NCBI GenBank assembly: GCA_002404055.1
Contig: DHIZ01000107.1
Span: forward strand, 7,020-71,019
DNA length: 64,000 bases
Reading direction: 5' to 3'
Source: Chloroflexi bacterium UBA4733
Lineage (GTDB): Bacteria > Chloroflexota > UBA4733
This document shows, in pieces, positions 52,382 through 60,942 of this stretch (position 1 is the stretch's first letter; every line of letters begins with the position of its first letter). The notes under the pieces were generated by a model. The model saw nothing but the letters and a program-made list of their open reading frames with translations, had not been told where the DNA came from and ran no database searches. The position numbers and the translations under genes were made by a program.

Positions 52382-53464
52382 ATGGAATCGTCCCCCCGGC
52401 TATTTCAGCCGTACCCGATCCGAGGCGTCACCCTGCGCAACCGCCTGGTGGTGTCGCCGATGTACCAGTACTCCTGTGAGGCTCGCGACGGCCTGGCGAC
52501 CGACTGGCACCTGGTCCATCTGGGCAGCCGCGCGGCTGGCGGCGCCGCCCTGGTCTTTACCGAGGGCGCCGCCGTCAGCCCGGAAGGGCGCGTCTCCCCC
52601 GAAGGTCTGGGCTTCTGGTCGGAGGCGCACGGCCAGGCGCTGGCGCCGGTCATCAACTTCGTCCGTGGCCAGGGGGCTGCCATGGGTCTCCAACTCTTCC
52701 ACGCCGGCCGCAAATCGAGCATCACTCGTCCCTGGGAGGGCCATCGCCGGGTGGCCGAAACGGAAGGCGGTTGGACCCCCATCGGGCCGAGCGCCTTTGC
52801 CTTCGACGCCTCCAACAGCGAACCGCGCGCCATGACCGACGACGATATCCAGCGCGTGATTGCTGCCTATGGTGCGGCAGCGGCGCGGGCCGATCGGTAC
52901 CAGGTCGATGTGATTGAGATCCACGCCGCCCACGGCTACCTGCTGCACCAGTTTCTGTCGCCGTTGAGCAACCGGCGCACCGACCGCTACGGCGGCAGCT
53001 TCGAGCACCGCATCCGTTTTGCCCTGGAGGTGGCGGAGGCCGTGCGCGCAAACTGGCCGGCCGCCAAGCCACTGTTCTTCCGGCTTTCGGTCACCGACTG
53101 GGTAGCCGGCGGCTGGGACGTGGCCGACAGCGTCCGCCTGGCCCGCGCCCTGGCCGAGCGCGGCGTCGACCTCATCGACTGCTCCGGCGGTGGTCTGGCT
53201 CCGCAGCAGCAGATCACCATCGGTCCGGGCTACCAGGTGCCGTTTGCCGAGCAAATCCGCCGGGAGGCCGGCATCGCGACGGCTGCCGTCGGGCTGATCA
53301 CGACCGCCGAACAGGCGGAACAGATTCTGCAGGCGGAGCAAGCCGACTTGATCGTGATGGCCCGCGAGTTCTTGCGTGATCCCTACTTCCCGCTGCACGC
53401 AGCGAAAGCGCTCGGTGCGCCGGACGCCGTGCGCTGGCCGATCCAGTACGCGCGAGCGAAGTAA
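52382..53464 (+). CDS. NADH:flavin oxidoreductase, Old Yellow Enzyme family (YqjM-like)
   Basis: This 360-residue TIM-barrel flavoenzyme has NRLVVSPMYQYSCE, typical of the YqjM/thermophilic-like group, and LQLFHAGRKSS. The substrate-binding pair is in IEIHAAHGYLLHQFLSP, followed by NRRTDRYGGSFEHR, and the late FMN-phosphate region is VIVMAREFLRDPYFPL. It reduces activated C=C bonds with NAD(P)H. ATG 52382 follows GGAG. It ends 35 bases before the selenoprotein gene, so co-transcription is likely. Confidence 0.92.
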   Translation: MESSPRLFQPYPIRGVTLRNRLVVSPMYQYSCEARDGLATDWHLVHLGSRAAGGAALVFTEGAAVSPEGRVSPEGLGFWSEAHGQALAPVINFVRGQGAAMGLQLFHAGRKSSITRPWEGHRRVAETEGGWTPIGPSAFAFDASNSEPRAMTDDDIQRVIAAYGAAAARADRYQVDVIEIHAAHGYLLHQFLSPLSNRRTDRYGGSFEHRIRFALEVAEAVRANWPAAKPLFFRLSVTDWVAGGWDVADSVRLARALAERGVDLIDCSGGGLAPQQQITIGPGYQVPFAEQIRREAGIATAAVGLITTAEQAEQILQAEQADLIVMAREFLRDPYFPLHAAKALGAPDAVRWPIQYARAK

Positions 53465-53499
53465 ACGTGGCTCGGCGGCGTTGGCGCCGGGAGGGAGAC

Positions 53500-54126
53500 A
53501 TGAGGAAGGTGGAAACGATGAGCACCAGCACACAGGGTAGTCCGGCTCCAGCCGATGTAGCATGGCAGGAGGCGCGGGCATGCGCCCTCAGTCGCTACCG
53601 GCGGCCGGACCAGCTGCAGGCCGGTGACCCAGCGCCCGATCTGGAGTTGGCGCGGCTGGACGGCAGTGGCCAGCAGCGGCTGGACGGCTTCGTGGGCGAC
53701 CGGCCACTGGTGCTGTTCTTTGGCAGCTATACCTGACCGCCGTTCCGTCGCCGGTCAGGCGACCTGGAGCGGATGTACCAGCAGCAACGTGAGCGAGCGG
53801 CGTTCTTCGTGGTGTATATCGCCGAGGCGCACAGCACCGACGGCTGGCAGGTGCAGGCGAACGAGCAGGAAGGGGTGCTGTTGCGCGAGCACACCAGTTT
53901 CGAGGAGCGGCGCGCGGCGGCGCACCTGTGCGCGGAGCAGCTCGGGCTGAGCATGCCGACGCTGGTGGACGGGATGGACGACGCGGCGTGCGAGCGCTTC
54001 TCGGCCTGGCCGGAGCGCATCTACATTGTCGGGGTGGACGGGCGCATCGCCTATAAAGGTGGGCCGGGGCCGCAGCAATTCAATCCGGCGGAGGCGCGGC
54101 AGGCGCTGGAGGGGCTGCTGGGGTAG
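53500..54126 (+). CDS. Iodothyronine deiodinase-family selenoprotein, UGA-encoded selenocysteine at residue 79
   Basis: The frame is open from ATG 53500 (GGGAGGGA before it) to the stop at 54124-54126 except for one TGA at 53734-53736. Read through, the protein has 208 residues. Around the TGA it reads LVLFFGSYT-U-PPF, matching the deiodinase active site FGSCT-U-PPF with Tyr for Cys. Downstream VVYIAEAHSTDGW matches the conserved deiodinase stretch around the active-site histidine. The fold is thioredoxin-like. An SECIS-like hairpin starts 3 bases after the TGA. Deiodinases carry out reductive dehalogenation; bacterial members have unknown substrates. It lacks the animal N-terminal membrane anchor. 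Conventional annotation would split it into two ORFs (ending 53736; starting 53773). Confidence 0.85.
53740..53772 (+). promoter_or_regulatory. Bacterial SECIS-like hairpin
   Basis: Directly after the in-frame TGA (53734-53736), CCGTTCC (53740-53746) pairs with GGAGCGG (53766-53772) with one G-U pair. GTCGCC (53747-53752) pairs with GGCGAC (53758-53763). A CU bulge lies at 53764-53765 and the apical loop is GGUCA (53753-53757). The first loop G is 17 bases after the TGA, within the range known for bacterial SECIS elements, and the loop contains GGUC as in E. coli fdhF. Confidence 0.7.
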
Positions 54127-54239
54127 AAGGCGGAGCCTGGCTGCTCAGCAGCTTGGGCCGACGTGAGCAAGCACGGCAAGGACCGTGCGATCATCGCTGC
54201 CGTCCTTGGAGCGGGCGCCGGTGAACTGAGAGGACCACG

Positions 54240-55889
54240 ATGCGCGGACGACGATGCCTCGGCTTGCTGCTCGCATGGTTACTGCTATCGGCCACCCCCA
54301 TCCGGGCCGATAGGCAGTGCCAGTTCATCCTGGGCTTCCAGACGCTGCACGACCTGGACTCGGCCGATGTGGGTAACTGTGTCGACCAGCAGGCCTTTGC
54401 GGCGAATGGCGACGCCCAGCAGCACACCACGAATGGCTTGCTGGTCTGGCGCAAGGCGGATAATTGGACGGCATTCACGAATGGCTCTATGACCTGGATC
54501 AATGGTCCCACTGGCCTGGTTTCCCGGCTGAACAGCCAGCGTTTCCCCTGGGAAGCGGACGCCGGCGCCGCCAGTCCCATCCCGGCAAGCTTCTTCGGCA
54601 TGACGACGACCCGAGCGACCGCCTACCCGGCGTTGAGCCTGGGCGCCCTGGGCAAGCCACCCAACTTCGGCTGGCCCTGGAATGAGCCGTCGCCGGGGGT
54701 CTTCAACTGGAACACCGTGGACGCCGACCTCGACCAGGCCGACCGCCACGGGGTCGATTTCCTGTACGACCTTGGTGGCACGCCACCGTGGGCGGCGGCG
54801 AATCCGAGCTCGTGCCGGACCCGTGTGGCGAACGTGGGGATCTGTACCTCGCCACCAGCCAGACTCCAGGATTGGCAGGACTATGTCACCGCCGTCGCCA
54901 CGCGGTACCAGGGACGGATCAAGTTCTACGAACTCTGGAATGAGCCGAATGCGCGCAACTTCTGGTCCGGGAGCTATGCCGACATGGTGACGTTGGCTCG
55001 CAGCGCGTATACCATCATCAAGGCCATCGACCCCGCAGCCCAGGTCCTGACCCCCGCGCCGACCGGACCGGTTGGCTCTGTCAACGGGGTCGTGAGCGCG
55101 TCGGACTGGATGGCCGGCTACCTACAGGCGGGAGGCGCGAGCTACGCCGACATCGGCGCCTGGCACGGTTACATGGGGCGGACCGGCGCCACCCCCTTTC
55201 CCGAGCCGGAGCAGGACGCCTCAACTGCGTGTCCGACCCCCCAGTGCTACGGCTCGATCCTGACCAAGGTCCACACCATGCGCGCGGTCTTCGACGCCAA
55301 TGGCATGGCCGGCAAACCGATGTTCGACACCGAAGGCAGTTGGGGCGTGACCACGAACGTGCCCGATCCGCAGGCGCAGAGCGCGTGGCTGGCGCGATGG
55401 TACCTGTTGCAGGCCAGCAGCTATGCCTCCGACAATCTGCAGCGTGTCTACTGGTATGCGTGGGGGCAAGGGGGCGCCAGCAACGGTTGGGGCACGATTG
55501 ACGACGCCGCCGAGGCGCCAACGGACGCCGGCCTCGCGTACAACCAGGTCTACACCTGGCTGGTTGGCGCCACAATGACCGGCCCCTGTACAGCCGACCC
55601 GAATGGCCTGTGGACGTGCCCGCTCAGCCGGTCGGGAGGCTACCAGGCGGTCGTGGTCTGGAGCACGGCTGGGCCGGCCGACTACACGGCGCCGCCCGGC
55701 TCTCGTCAGTACCGCGATCTGGCAGGCCACACCGTAGCCATCTCGGGCACGATCACTGTGGGCCCGGCGCCCCTCCTGATCGAACCGCTTGCGCGTCTTG
55801 ACAACGGTATCAGGACATCGGTATCATTCTCGTATGAGGTGACTTTAATGCGCACGGGGCCACCATCGACCGGTCTGATCATTCCGTGA
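54240..55889 (+). CDS. Secreted clan GH-A-type glycoside hydrolase (GH39-like)
   Basis: This 549-residue exported protein has a Sec signal (MRGRRCLGLLLAWLLLSATP). A module of about 90 residues follows (CQFILGFQTLHDL, TNGLLVWRKADNWTAFTNG), of a kind also found attached to other Chloroflexota surface proteins. The catalytic barrel comes next, with the acid/base N-E in KFYELWNEPNARNF and a nucleophile-like E in MFDTEGSWG. It probably cleaves an extracellular polysaccharide. ATG 54240 follows GAGAGGA. The last 30 residues overlap the promoter/operator of the next gene and look non-domain. Confidence 0.8.
   Translation: MRGRRCLGLLLAWLLLSATPIRADRQCQFILGFQTLHDLDSADVGNCVDQQAFAANGDAQQHTTNGLLVWRKADNWTAFTNGSMTWINGPTGLVSRLNSQRFPWEADAGAASPIPASFFGMTTTRATAYPALSLGALGKPPNFGWPWNEPSPGVFNWNTVDADLDQADRHGVDFLYDLGGTPPWAAANPSSCRTRVANVGICTSPPARLQDWQDYVTAVATRYQGRIKFYELWNEPNARNFWSGSYADMVTLARSAYTIIKAIDPAAQVLTPAPTGPVGSVNGVVSASDWMAGYLQAGGASYADIGAWHGYMGRTGATPFPEPEQDASTACPTPQCYGSILTKVHTMRAVFDANGMAGKPMFDTEGSWGVTTNVPDPQAQSAWLARWYLLQASSYASDNLQRVYWYAWGQGGASNGWGTIDDAAEAPTDAGLAYNQVYTWLVGATMTGPCTADPNGLWTCPLSRSGGYQAVVVWSTAGPADYTAPPGSRQYRDLAGHTVAISGTITVGPAPLLIEPLARLDNGIRTSVSFSYEVTLMRTGPPSTGLIIP
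55798..55827 (+). promoter_or_regulatory. Sigma-70-like promoter filled by a tandem 14-bp operator pair (site F)
   Basis: TTGACA (55798-55803), an 18-bp spacer and TATCAT (55822-55827) form a promoter inside the 3' end of the glycosidase gene. The operator 14-mers TGACAACGGTATCA (55799-55812) and GGACATCGGTATCA (55813-55826) cover it entirely. This is the same geometry as site C. It would drive the gene at 55907. Confidence 0.68.
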
Positions 55890-55906
55890 AGGGAGCTGCA
55901 GCGCGC

Positions 55907-57790
55907 ATGCCCAACCAACGCGTCGTCCTGCTCGGCATTGACTCGGTGTCCCTGGATTGGCTACTCACGTGGGTGGATCGTGGCGTCATGCCGACGGTGC
56001 GGCGGCTCATGGAGCGCGGCGCGCTCTGCCCGATGACCTCCTTCTATCCCGTGGACACCGGTACCAACTGGGCCTCGATCGCCACCGGCGCGCCGCCCAT
56101 GGTACACGGCTGCAACATGTCGATGCACCTGGCGGGGGAGCCGCTGGATCGCCACGTCACGAGCTTCCCCGCCGACCGGCTGCAGGCCGAGCCACTCTGG
56201 TTGGCGGCGCAACGCTCCGGCCGGACGGCGGCGGTGTTCGACTGGCCGCACTCCTCTCCCTTCCAGTCGGCGGAGCGGCTGCTGCATGTCGGCGAGGACG
56301 GGCGGCCCGACAGCGCCATTCGCGCGCTGCAGGAGGTGCGTGGCTACGTCACTAACCCGCCCGCACAGGACAATCCTCTTGCCCAACGTGGCCGGCGCGC
56401 GCACCTGCTGGCGGTCTCCTTTGGTCCAGCAGAGGGCTGGTCGCACCTGCCGGCCGGCGGGGCGCCTCTGCTGGCGGCCGAGCTGCCGGTCGTACCCGGT
56501 GAGCAGAGTCGCTACCGCCGGGTGGCTCCCCTCTGGTCGTTGCTCTGGCCCGGCCAGGCGGGATACGAGCGGCTCGGCCTGTATACCGAACGCGACGCCG
56601 AACGGCCGTTGGTCACCCTGCGCCTGGGCGAGCGCAGCGATTGGCTGCGTCACGAGTTCGAGACCGACCGCGGCGCCGCGCCGGCCGCCTTCCAGGCCAA
56701 GCTACTGCGACTCTCTCCCGACGGACAGGACGTCCACCTGTACCTGGGCGAGATCTATCCGCTCGGCGAGTTCGCCTACCCGCCGTCGCTGGCCGAGGAG
56801 CTCTTGCAGGTGGCTGGGCCGTTCACGGCTCAACCATCGCGGCAGCAGGTCGTCTTCAGCGGCGCGTCCGACGTGGCGACCTACCTCGAGGAGCAGGTGT
56901 TGCAGGGCGCCTGGTACGAACGCGCGCTGCGCCACGTCCTGGGCCAGGCCGACTGGGACCTGTGCATGCTGAAGTGGCACAGCACCGACTGGACGAACCA
57001 TCTGCTCGGCTTCGCCACGGAGCCGCGCCATCCACTCTACGACCCGGCGCGGGAGCCGGAGGCGCTGGCCGTATGGGAGCGCCTGTTTGTCCAGGCCGAC
57101 CGGCTCATTGCCGCCGCCTGGGAAGCGGCGGGTGAGCACGCAATCATGGCGGTGGTCTCCGACCACGGCAGCCGCAGCGCGCCGCCCGCGCTCACCTCCT
57201 ATCCCGACCTGAATGCGCTCCTGGAGCAAGGCGGCTGGCTGGTGCGCTCCAACGGCAGGATCGACTGGAGTCGCAGCCGCGCCTACGCCTATAGCTACTA
57301 CGTCTGGATGAACGTCCGTGGCCGCGACCCCGATGGCAGCGTCGCGCCCGGTGAAGAATACCGGCGCGAGCGCGACCGGCTGATCGACTTCTTGCTTGCT
57401 GCCCCTTCGGGCGGGCAGGGTGGCCGAGCCTTGCGCACGGTCTGGCCGATCGACGAGGCTGCCGTGCTCGGCGTGGGTGGGGAACGGGTAGGTGACATCT
57501 TCGTGCAGCCGTGGACCTCGGACGAAGAGCGGGATCGCCGCTTCGTGCAGGCGCGCGAGCAGGCCGGCGACGGCCGTTACGGCTCCTGGGACTGGCCGGC
57601 GGTCAACAGCGGCGACCACACCCCTGATCCCTTCTTCCTGCTGGCCGGACCCGGCGTGCGTGCCGGCTACCGCCGGCCGCTGGCCGCGCCGCTCAGCGCC
57701 GTCGCCCCGACGCTCTGTCACCTCTCCGGTATCCCGGTGCCGCGCCAGGCGACCGGCCCGGTGCTGTGGGATGTCCTGGCCGATACATGA
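55907..57790 (+). CDS. Alkaline-phosphatase-superfamily phosphodiesterase/nucleotide pyrophosphatase-like enzyme
   Basis: This 627-residue protein has metal Asp12 in LLGIDSVSLDW and a likely nucleophile Thr51 in YPVDTGTNWASIATG. Further metal sites are KWHSTDWTNHLLG, VVSDHGSR and the late histidine in NSGDHTPDPF. The Thr replaces the sulfatase cysteine, so phosphodiester or phosphomonoester cleavage is expected rather than formylglycine chemistry. No signal peptide is present. ATG 55907 is preferred over GTG 55886. The tandem operator lies 80-110 bp upstream, and an SBP follows. Confidence 0.85.
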   Translation: MPNQRVVLLGIDSVSLDWLLTWVDRGVMPTVRRLMERGALCPMTSFYPVDTGTNWASIATGAPPMVHGCNMSMHLAGEPLDRHVTSFPADRLQAEPLWLAAQRSGRTAAVFDWPHSSPFQSAERLLHVGEDGRPDSAIRALQEVRGYVTNPPAQDNPLAQRGRRAHLLAVSFGPAEGWSHLPAGGAPLLAAELPVVPGEQSRYRRVAPLWSLLWPGQAGYERLGLYTERDAERPLVTLRLGERSDWLRHEFETDRGAAPAAFQAKLLRLSPDGQDVHLYLGEIYPLGEFAYPPSLAEELLQVAGPFTAQPSRQQVVFSGASDVATYLEEQVLQGAWYERALRHVLGQADWDLCMLKWHSTDWTNHLLGFATEPRHPLYDPAREPEALAVWERLFVQADRLIAAAWEAAGEHAIMAVVSDHGSRSAPPALTSYPDLNALLEQGGWLVRSNGRIDWSRSRAYAYSYYVWMNVRGRDPDGSVAPGEEYRRERDRLIDFLLAAPSGGQGGRALRTVWPIDEAAVLGVGGERVGDIFVQPWTSDEERDRRFVQAREQAGDGRYGSWDWPAVNSGDHTPDPFFLLAGPGVRAGYRRPLAAPLSAVAPTLCHLSGIPVPRQATGPVLWDVLADT

Positions 57791-57894
57791 GGCGGCGTCC
57801 GTGTTCAGGAGGGAGGTGTGGCGCAACCAGAACGCTACTGCCAACCCGAGCCATGTAGATCGTTCCACCAGAAATGCGGAGAAAGGAAACCACC

Positions 57895-59412
57895 ATGTTC
57901 GCGCATGCTCGCTACGCCTCCTCGTTGCTCAGCCGGCGCCGGCTGCTGCGCGGAACGGCGCACGCCCTGGCGCTACCCGGCCTCGGACTGCTGGCCGCCT
58001 GCGGCGGAGGAGCGACCGTGAGCACGACCGGCTCCTCCAGCGCCAGCGTGAGCGTTGCCATCGCGCCCGTCTCATCCTCGGTGAGCAGCGCCGCTAGCTC
58101 GGCGCATCCTGCCACAAGCTCGGCGACGAGCAGCCCGGCGACGGCCGCCACCTCCGCGACAGCGAGCGCAGTGGCGCCAGGGGCGCGAGCGGTGACCCTG
58201 GAGATTACCTCCTGGCTCACCAACCAGCCGATGAAGGACGCCTATACGCACCTCATTGATACATACGCGAAGGTCAGCCCGAACGTCAAGATCGTCCAGC
58301 AGCCGCTGACGGGGGACTACATGACCGCGCTCACGGCTCGCATCGCCGGCGGCTCGGTTCCCAGCCTCGCGGAAACCGATTGGAAGATGAGCCAGCCCCT
58401 CGGTGAGCAGAAAGCGATTGTACCGCTGGATCCGCTGTTGAAGCAGGACAAGATCAGCGTCACCGATTACGTGCAGGTGGCGCAGGAACTGGGACGATGG
58501 CCCCAGAAGACCGGCAGCTACTACGCCTGGTACACCATGTTCGCCACGTCACCCCTTTTCTACAACACCGCCATGTTCCAATCGGCCGGCGTACAGCCGC
58601 CGGATGAGAGCTGGACGTGGGATCATCTGCTCGAGGCGGCGCAGAAGCTGACGAAGGCAGGGAGTGGCGCAGCCGATTCCTCCTTTGGGTTTAATCTGGA
58701 ATACTTCACGCGCACCCTGCTCTACTCCTACGGCTGGGACTTTGCGATCTCGGACCTCAGCCAGATCCTTGTGGACTCCACCGACAGCGTGAATGGGCTG
58801 CAGTACTGGCAGGATCTCATCTACAAATACAAGGTCTCACCACCGGGGAGCCTCAACAATGGTGGCGCCTTCGCGCAAGGGGCGCCGTTCGGGGCGTTTT
58901 CCACCAAGCGCCTGGGGATGTCCATCGGCGGCTCCTACCGGATCCAGTTGTACCGCAGCGTGCAGGGACTGGACTTCGACATCGCCGTCCCACCGCAAGG
59001 TCCAAAAGGTCGCGTTGCCGTAATAAAGGGCGCCCCCGCCCACTCCTTGCCGGCGCAGTCGCCACATCCCAAGGAGGCGTGGGCCTTCCTCTCCTGGTGG
59101 ACGCGCAACCAGACGGCCGACCTGGTGGTCCTGCCAGGCAACCTGCCAAGCAAGCTCACGGCACTGGCTGGCTGGACCGCCGAGCAGCAAAAGGACTACA
59201 AAGCTCCCGCGCACGTCGCACTCGTCTACGATATCGCCTCCAAGTACGGCAAGCCGGTGCAGGTGCTGCCGAACAACGACGTGGTGAAGAAGCCCTACTA
59301 CACCGAACGCGCCAACATCCTGGCCAACAAGGAGGACGCCAAGACCGGGATGACCATAGCCACGCAACAAATGCGGTCGCTCCTGCAACAGGCCCAGGCG
59401 GGTACTGCCTGA
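57895..59412 (+). CDS. Extracellular solute-binding lipoprotein
   Basis: This 505-residue SBP has LLSRRRLLRGTA, lipobox LAAC and a Ser/Thr/Ala linker of about 60 residues. It shows LEITSWLTNQPMKDAY, a PLFYNTAMF stretch and a C-terminal EAWAFLSWWTRNQTADLV block related to 18668-20146. ATG 57895 (GAAAGGAAA upstream) is preferred over an earlier in-frame ATG at 57874. The sulfatase follows within 40 bases, making an SBP-sulfatase unit under the promoter at 55798. Confidence 0.87.
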   Translation: MFAHARYASSLLSRRRLLRGTAHALALPGLGLLAACGGGATVSTTGSSSASVSVAIAPVSSSVSSAASSAHPATSSATSSPATAATSATASAVAPGARAVTLEITSWLTNQPMKDAYTHLIDTYAKVSPNVKIVQQPLTGDYMTALTARIAGGSVPSLAETDWKMSQPLGEQKAIVPLDPLLKQDKISVTDYVQVAQELGRWPQKTGSYYAWYTMFATSPLFYNTAMFQSAGVQPPDESWTWDHLLEAAQKLTKAGSGAADSSFGFNLEYFTRTLLYSYGWDFAISDLSQILVDSTDSVNGLQYWQDLIYKYKVSPPGSLNNGGAFAQGAPFGAFSTKRLGMSIGGSYRIQLYRSVQGLDFDIAVPPQGPKGRVAVIKGAPAHSLPAQSPHPKEAWAFLSWWTRNQTADLVVLPGNLPSKLTALAGWTAEQQKDYKAPAHVALVYDIASKYGKPVQVLPNNDVVKKPYYTERANILANKEDAKTGMTIATQQMRSLLQQAQAGTA

Positions 59413-59447
59413 TCGTTGGAGGTAGGAATGAAAGGTACAAGACAGAC

Positions 59448-60932
59448 GTGGCGACCACCCAACCGAACATTCTGCTCATCACCACCGACCAGCAGCGCTT
59501 TGACGCCGCCGGCGGAGCCGGCCCGCGCTTCCTGCGCACCCCCCACTTCGATCAGTTGCGCCGCGAGGGCCTGACCTTCACCTCCGCCTACGCCGACTGC
59601 CCGAGCTGCGTCCCCTCGCGCGTCTCCATCATGACCGGCCAGTTCGTCACCTCCCACGGCATGGCACGGAACGGCCAGACGTCGACCGTCATGGGGCGAG
59701 AGCGAACGTTGCCGGCCTACATGCGCGCGCTAGGCTACCAGACGGCAGCCATCGGCAAGATGCACTTCGGACCGCAACGCCTGCGGCACGGCTTCGACGA
59801 GATGATCCTCCCCGACGACTACTACCGGGAGATGATCCGGCGAGGCGCCTCTCTCCAGCCGATGCGCCACGGCCTCGGCCAAAACGAGCTCTATCCCACG
59901 ATGGCGACGGTCCCGGAAAGCCAGACGCTCACCAACTGGATCGCCGAGCAGTGCCTGGAGTACATTCGCGTCCGCCGCGACCCCACAGTACCCTTCTTCC
60001 TCTGGTGCTCCTTTTCCAAGCCCCATCCACCCTTGGACCCGCCTGAGCCTTACTACTCGATGTACCGTGGCTGCGCCATTGCCGAGCCGGTGTACGGCGA
60101 CTGGTCGGACGACGAGCACTGCCCGTACGCCCTCAAACGCGGCCGCCAGGCGCAGTCCTACGATCTACTGCCACCGGAGATCATCCGCGAGGCGCGCTCG
60201 GCCTACTACGGCTTGATCACCCAGATCGACTATAATCTGGGCCGCATCTTCGCCGGCCTGCAGGACGTCGACCTGTTCAACGAGACGCTCATCCTCTACA
60301 CCTCCGACCACGGGGAGTACCTGGGCGATCACCACATGGGCAGCAAGGGCTTCTTCCACGAGCCCTCCGCCCACGTGCCCTTCGTGCTGCGCCCGCCCCG
60401 AAGCTGGGATCGACGGGCGCAGGGGACGACGGTCGGCGACCTGGCGACGCTCGCCGACATCCTGCCGACGCTGGTCACGGCCGCCGGCGGCACGCCGAGC
60501 GCGGACTGCGATGGCCAGGACCTGCTTGCCGCCGCACGGGGCGAGCTCGACCAGCCCCGGCGCCACCTGGAGTTTCTGCTTGGCGGCGCGCCGGCGCTGA
60601 CGCGCGGAGCGCGGCCGCTACCGGCCAGCATCGGCCTCACCGACGGCCGCTGGAAGTACCTCTGGTACCCGCAGGGCGGCGCCGAGCAACTCTTCGACCT
60701 CGGCGCGGACCCCTTGGAGTGCCACAACCTGGCAGGCATCCCGGCCTTCGCGGGGCAGGCAGAGACACTGCGGCAGGAGTTGGTGCGCCGGCATCAGGAC
60801 CGGTCCAGCGCGGCTGTCGCCGACGGCCGGCTCGTCGCCCGCCCGGTGCCGGATGACACGGTTGCCGACCGACGCAGTCGAAGCTGGGCCGGTTATCACA
60901 CGGAGTACACCGACGTCGATGTGCGGCACTGA
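59448..60932 (+). CDS. Sulfatase (formylglycine-dependent, Cys type)
   Basis: This 494-residue sulfatase has NILLITTDQQRFDAAG, the modification motif C54-V-P-S-R, AAIGKMHFGPQRL and LYTSDHGEYLGDHHMG. The arylsulfatase/choline-sulfatase-like layout, without a signal peptide, points to the cytoplasm. The frame is open far upstream through the SBP gene, but GTG 59448 directly before ATTQPNILL is the sensible start. No ideal Shine-Dalgarno is seen. It converges with creatininase paralog B, repeating the sulfatase-creatininase pairing at 38.4-41 kb. Confidence 0.88.
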   Translation: MATTQPNILLITTDQQRFDAAGGAGPRFLRTPHFDQLRREGLTFTSAYADCPSCVPSRVSIMTGQFVTSHGMARNGQTSTVMGRERTLPAYMRALGYQTAAIGKMHFGPQRLRHGFDEMILPDDYYREMIRRGASLQPMRHGLGQNELYPTMATVPESQTLTNWIAEQCLEYIRVRRDPTVPFFLWCSFSKPHPPLDPPEPYYSMYRGCAIAEPVYGDWSDDEHCPYALKRGRQAQSYDLLPPEIIREARSAYYGLITQIDYNLGRIFAGLQDVDLFNETLILYTSDHGEYLGDHHMGSKGFFHEPSAHVPFVLRPPRSWDRRAQGTTVGDLATLADILPTLVTAAGGTPSADCDGQDLLAAARGELDQPRRHLEFLLGGAPALTRGARPLPASIGLTDGRWKYLWYPQGGAEQLFDLGADPLECHNLAGIPAFAGQAETLRQELVRRHQDRSSAAVADGRLVARPVPDDTVADRRSRSWAGYHTEYTDVDVRH

Positions 60933-60942
60933 GTGGGATCGT

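Noticed and set aside
52400..53581. Long minus-strand frame opposite the Old Yellow Enzyme
   Set aside because: The plus strand encodes an unmistakable flavoenzyme; the antisense product has no recognisable domain.
53500..53736. Two separate genes or a nonsense-mutated pseudogene instead of a selenoprotein
   Set aside because: The TGA is at the family's selenocysteine position, both halves keep family motifs and an SECIS-like hairpin follows. Sec machinery cannot be checked in this window, so some doubt remains.
54127..54239. A terminator between the selenoprotein and the glycosidase genes
   Set aside because: Imperfect inverted repeats around CAAGGAC are present, but there is no strong stem and no U-tract.
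59079..59447. Long N-terminal extension of the sulfatase at 59448
   Set aside because: It overlaps the SBP gene in another frame and lacks sulfatase sequence; the family N terminus begins at ATTQPNILL.
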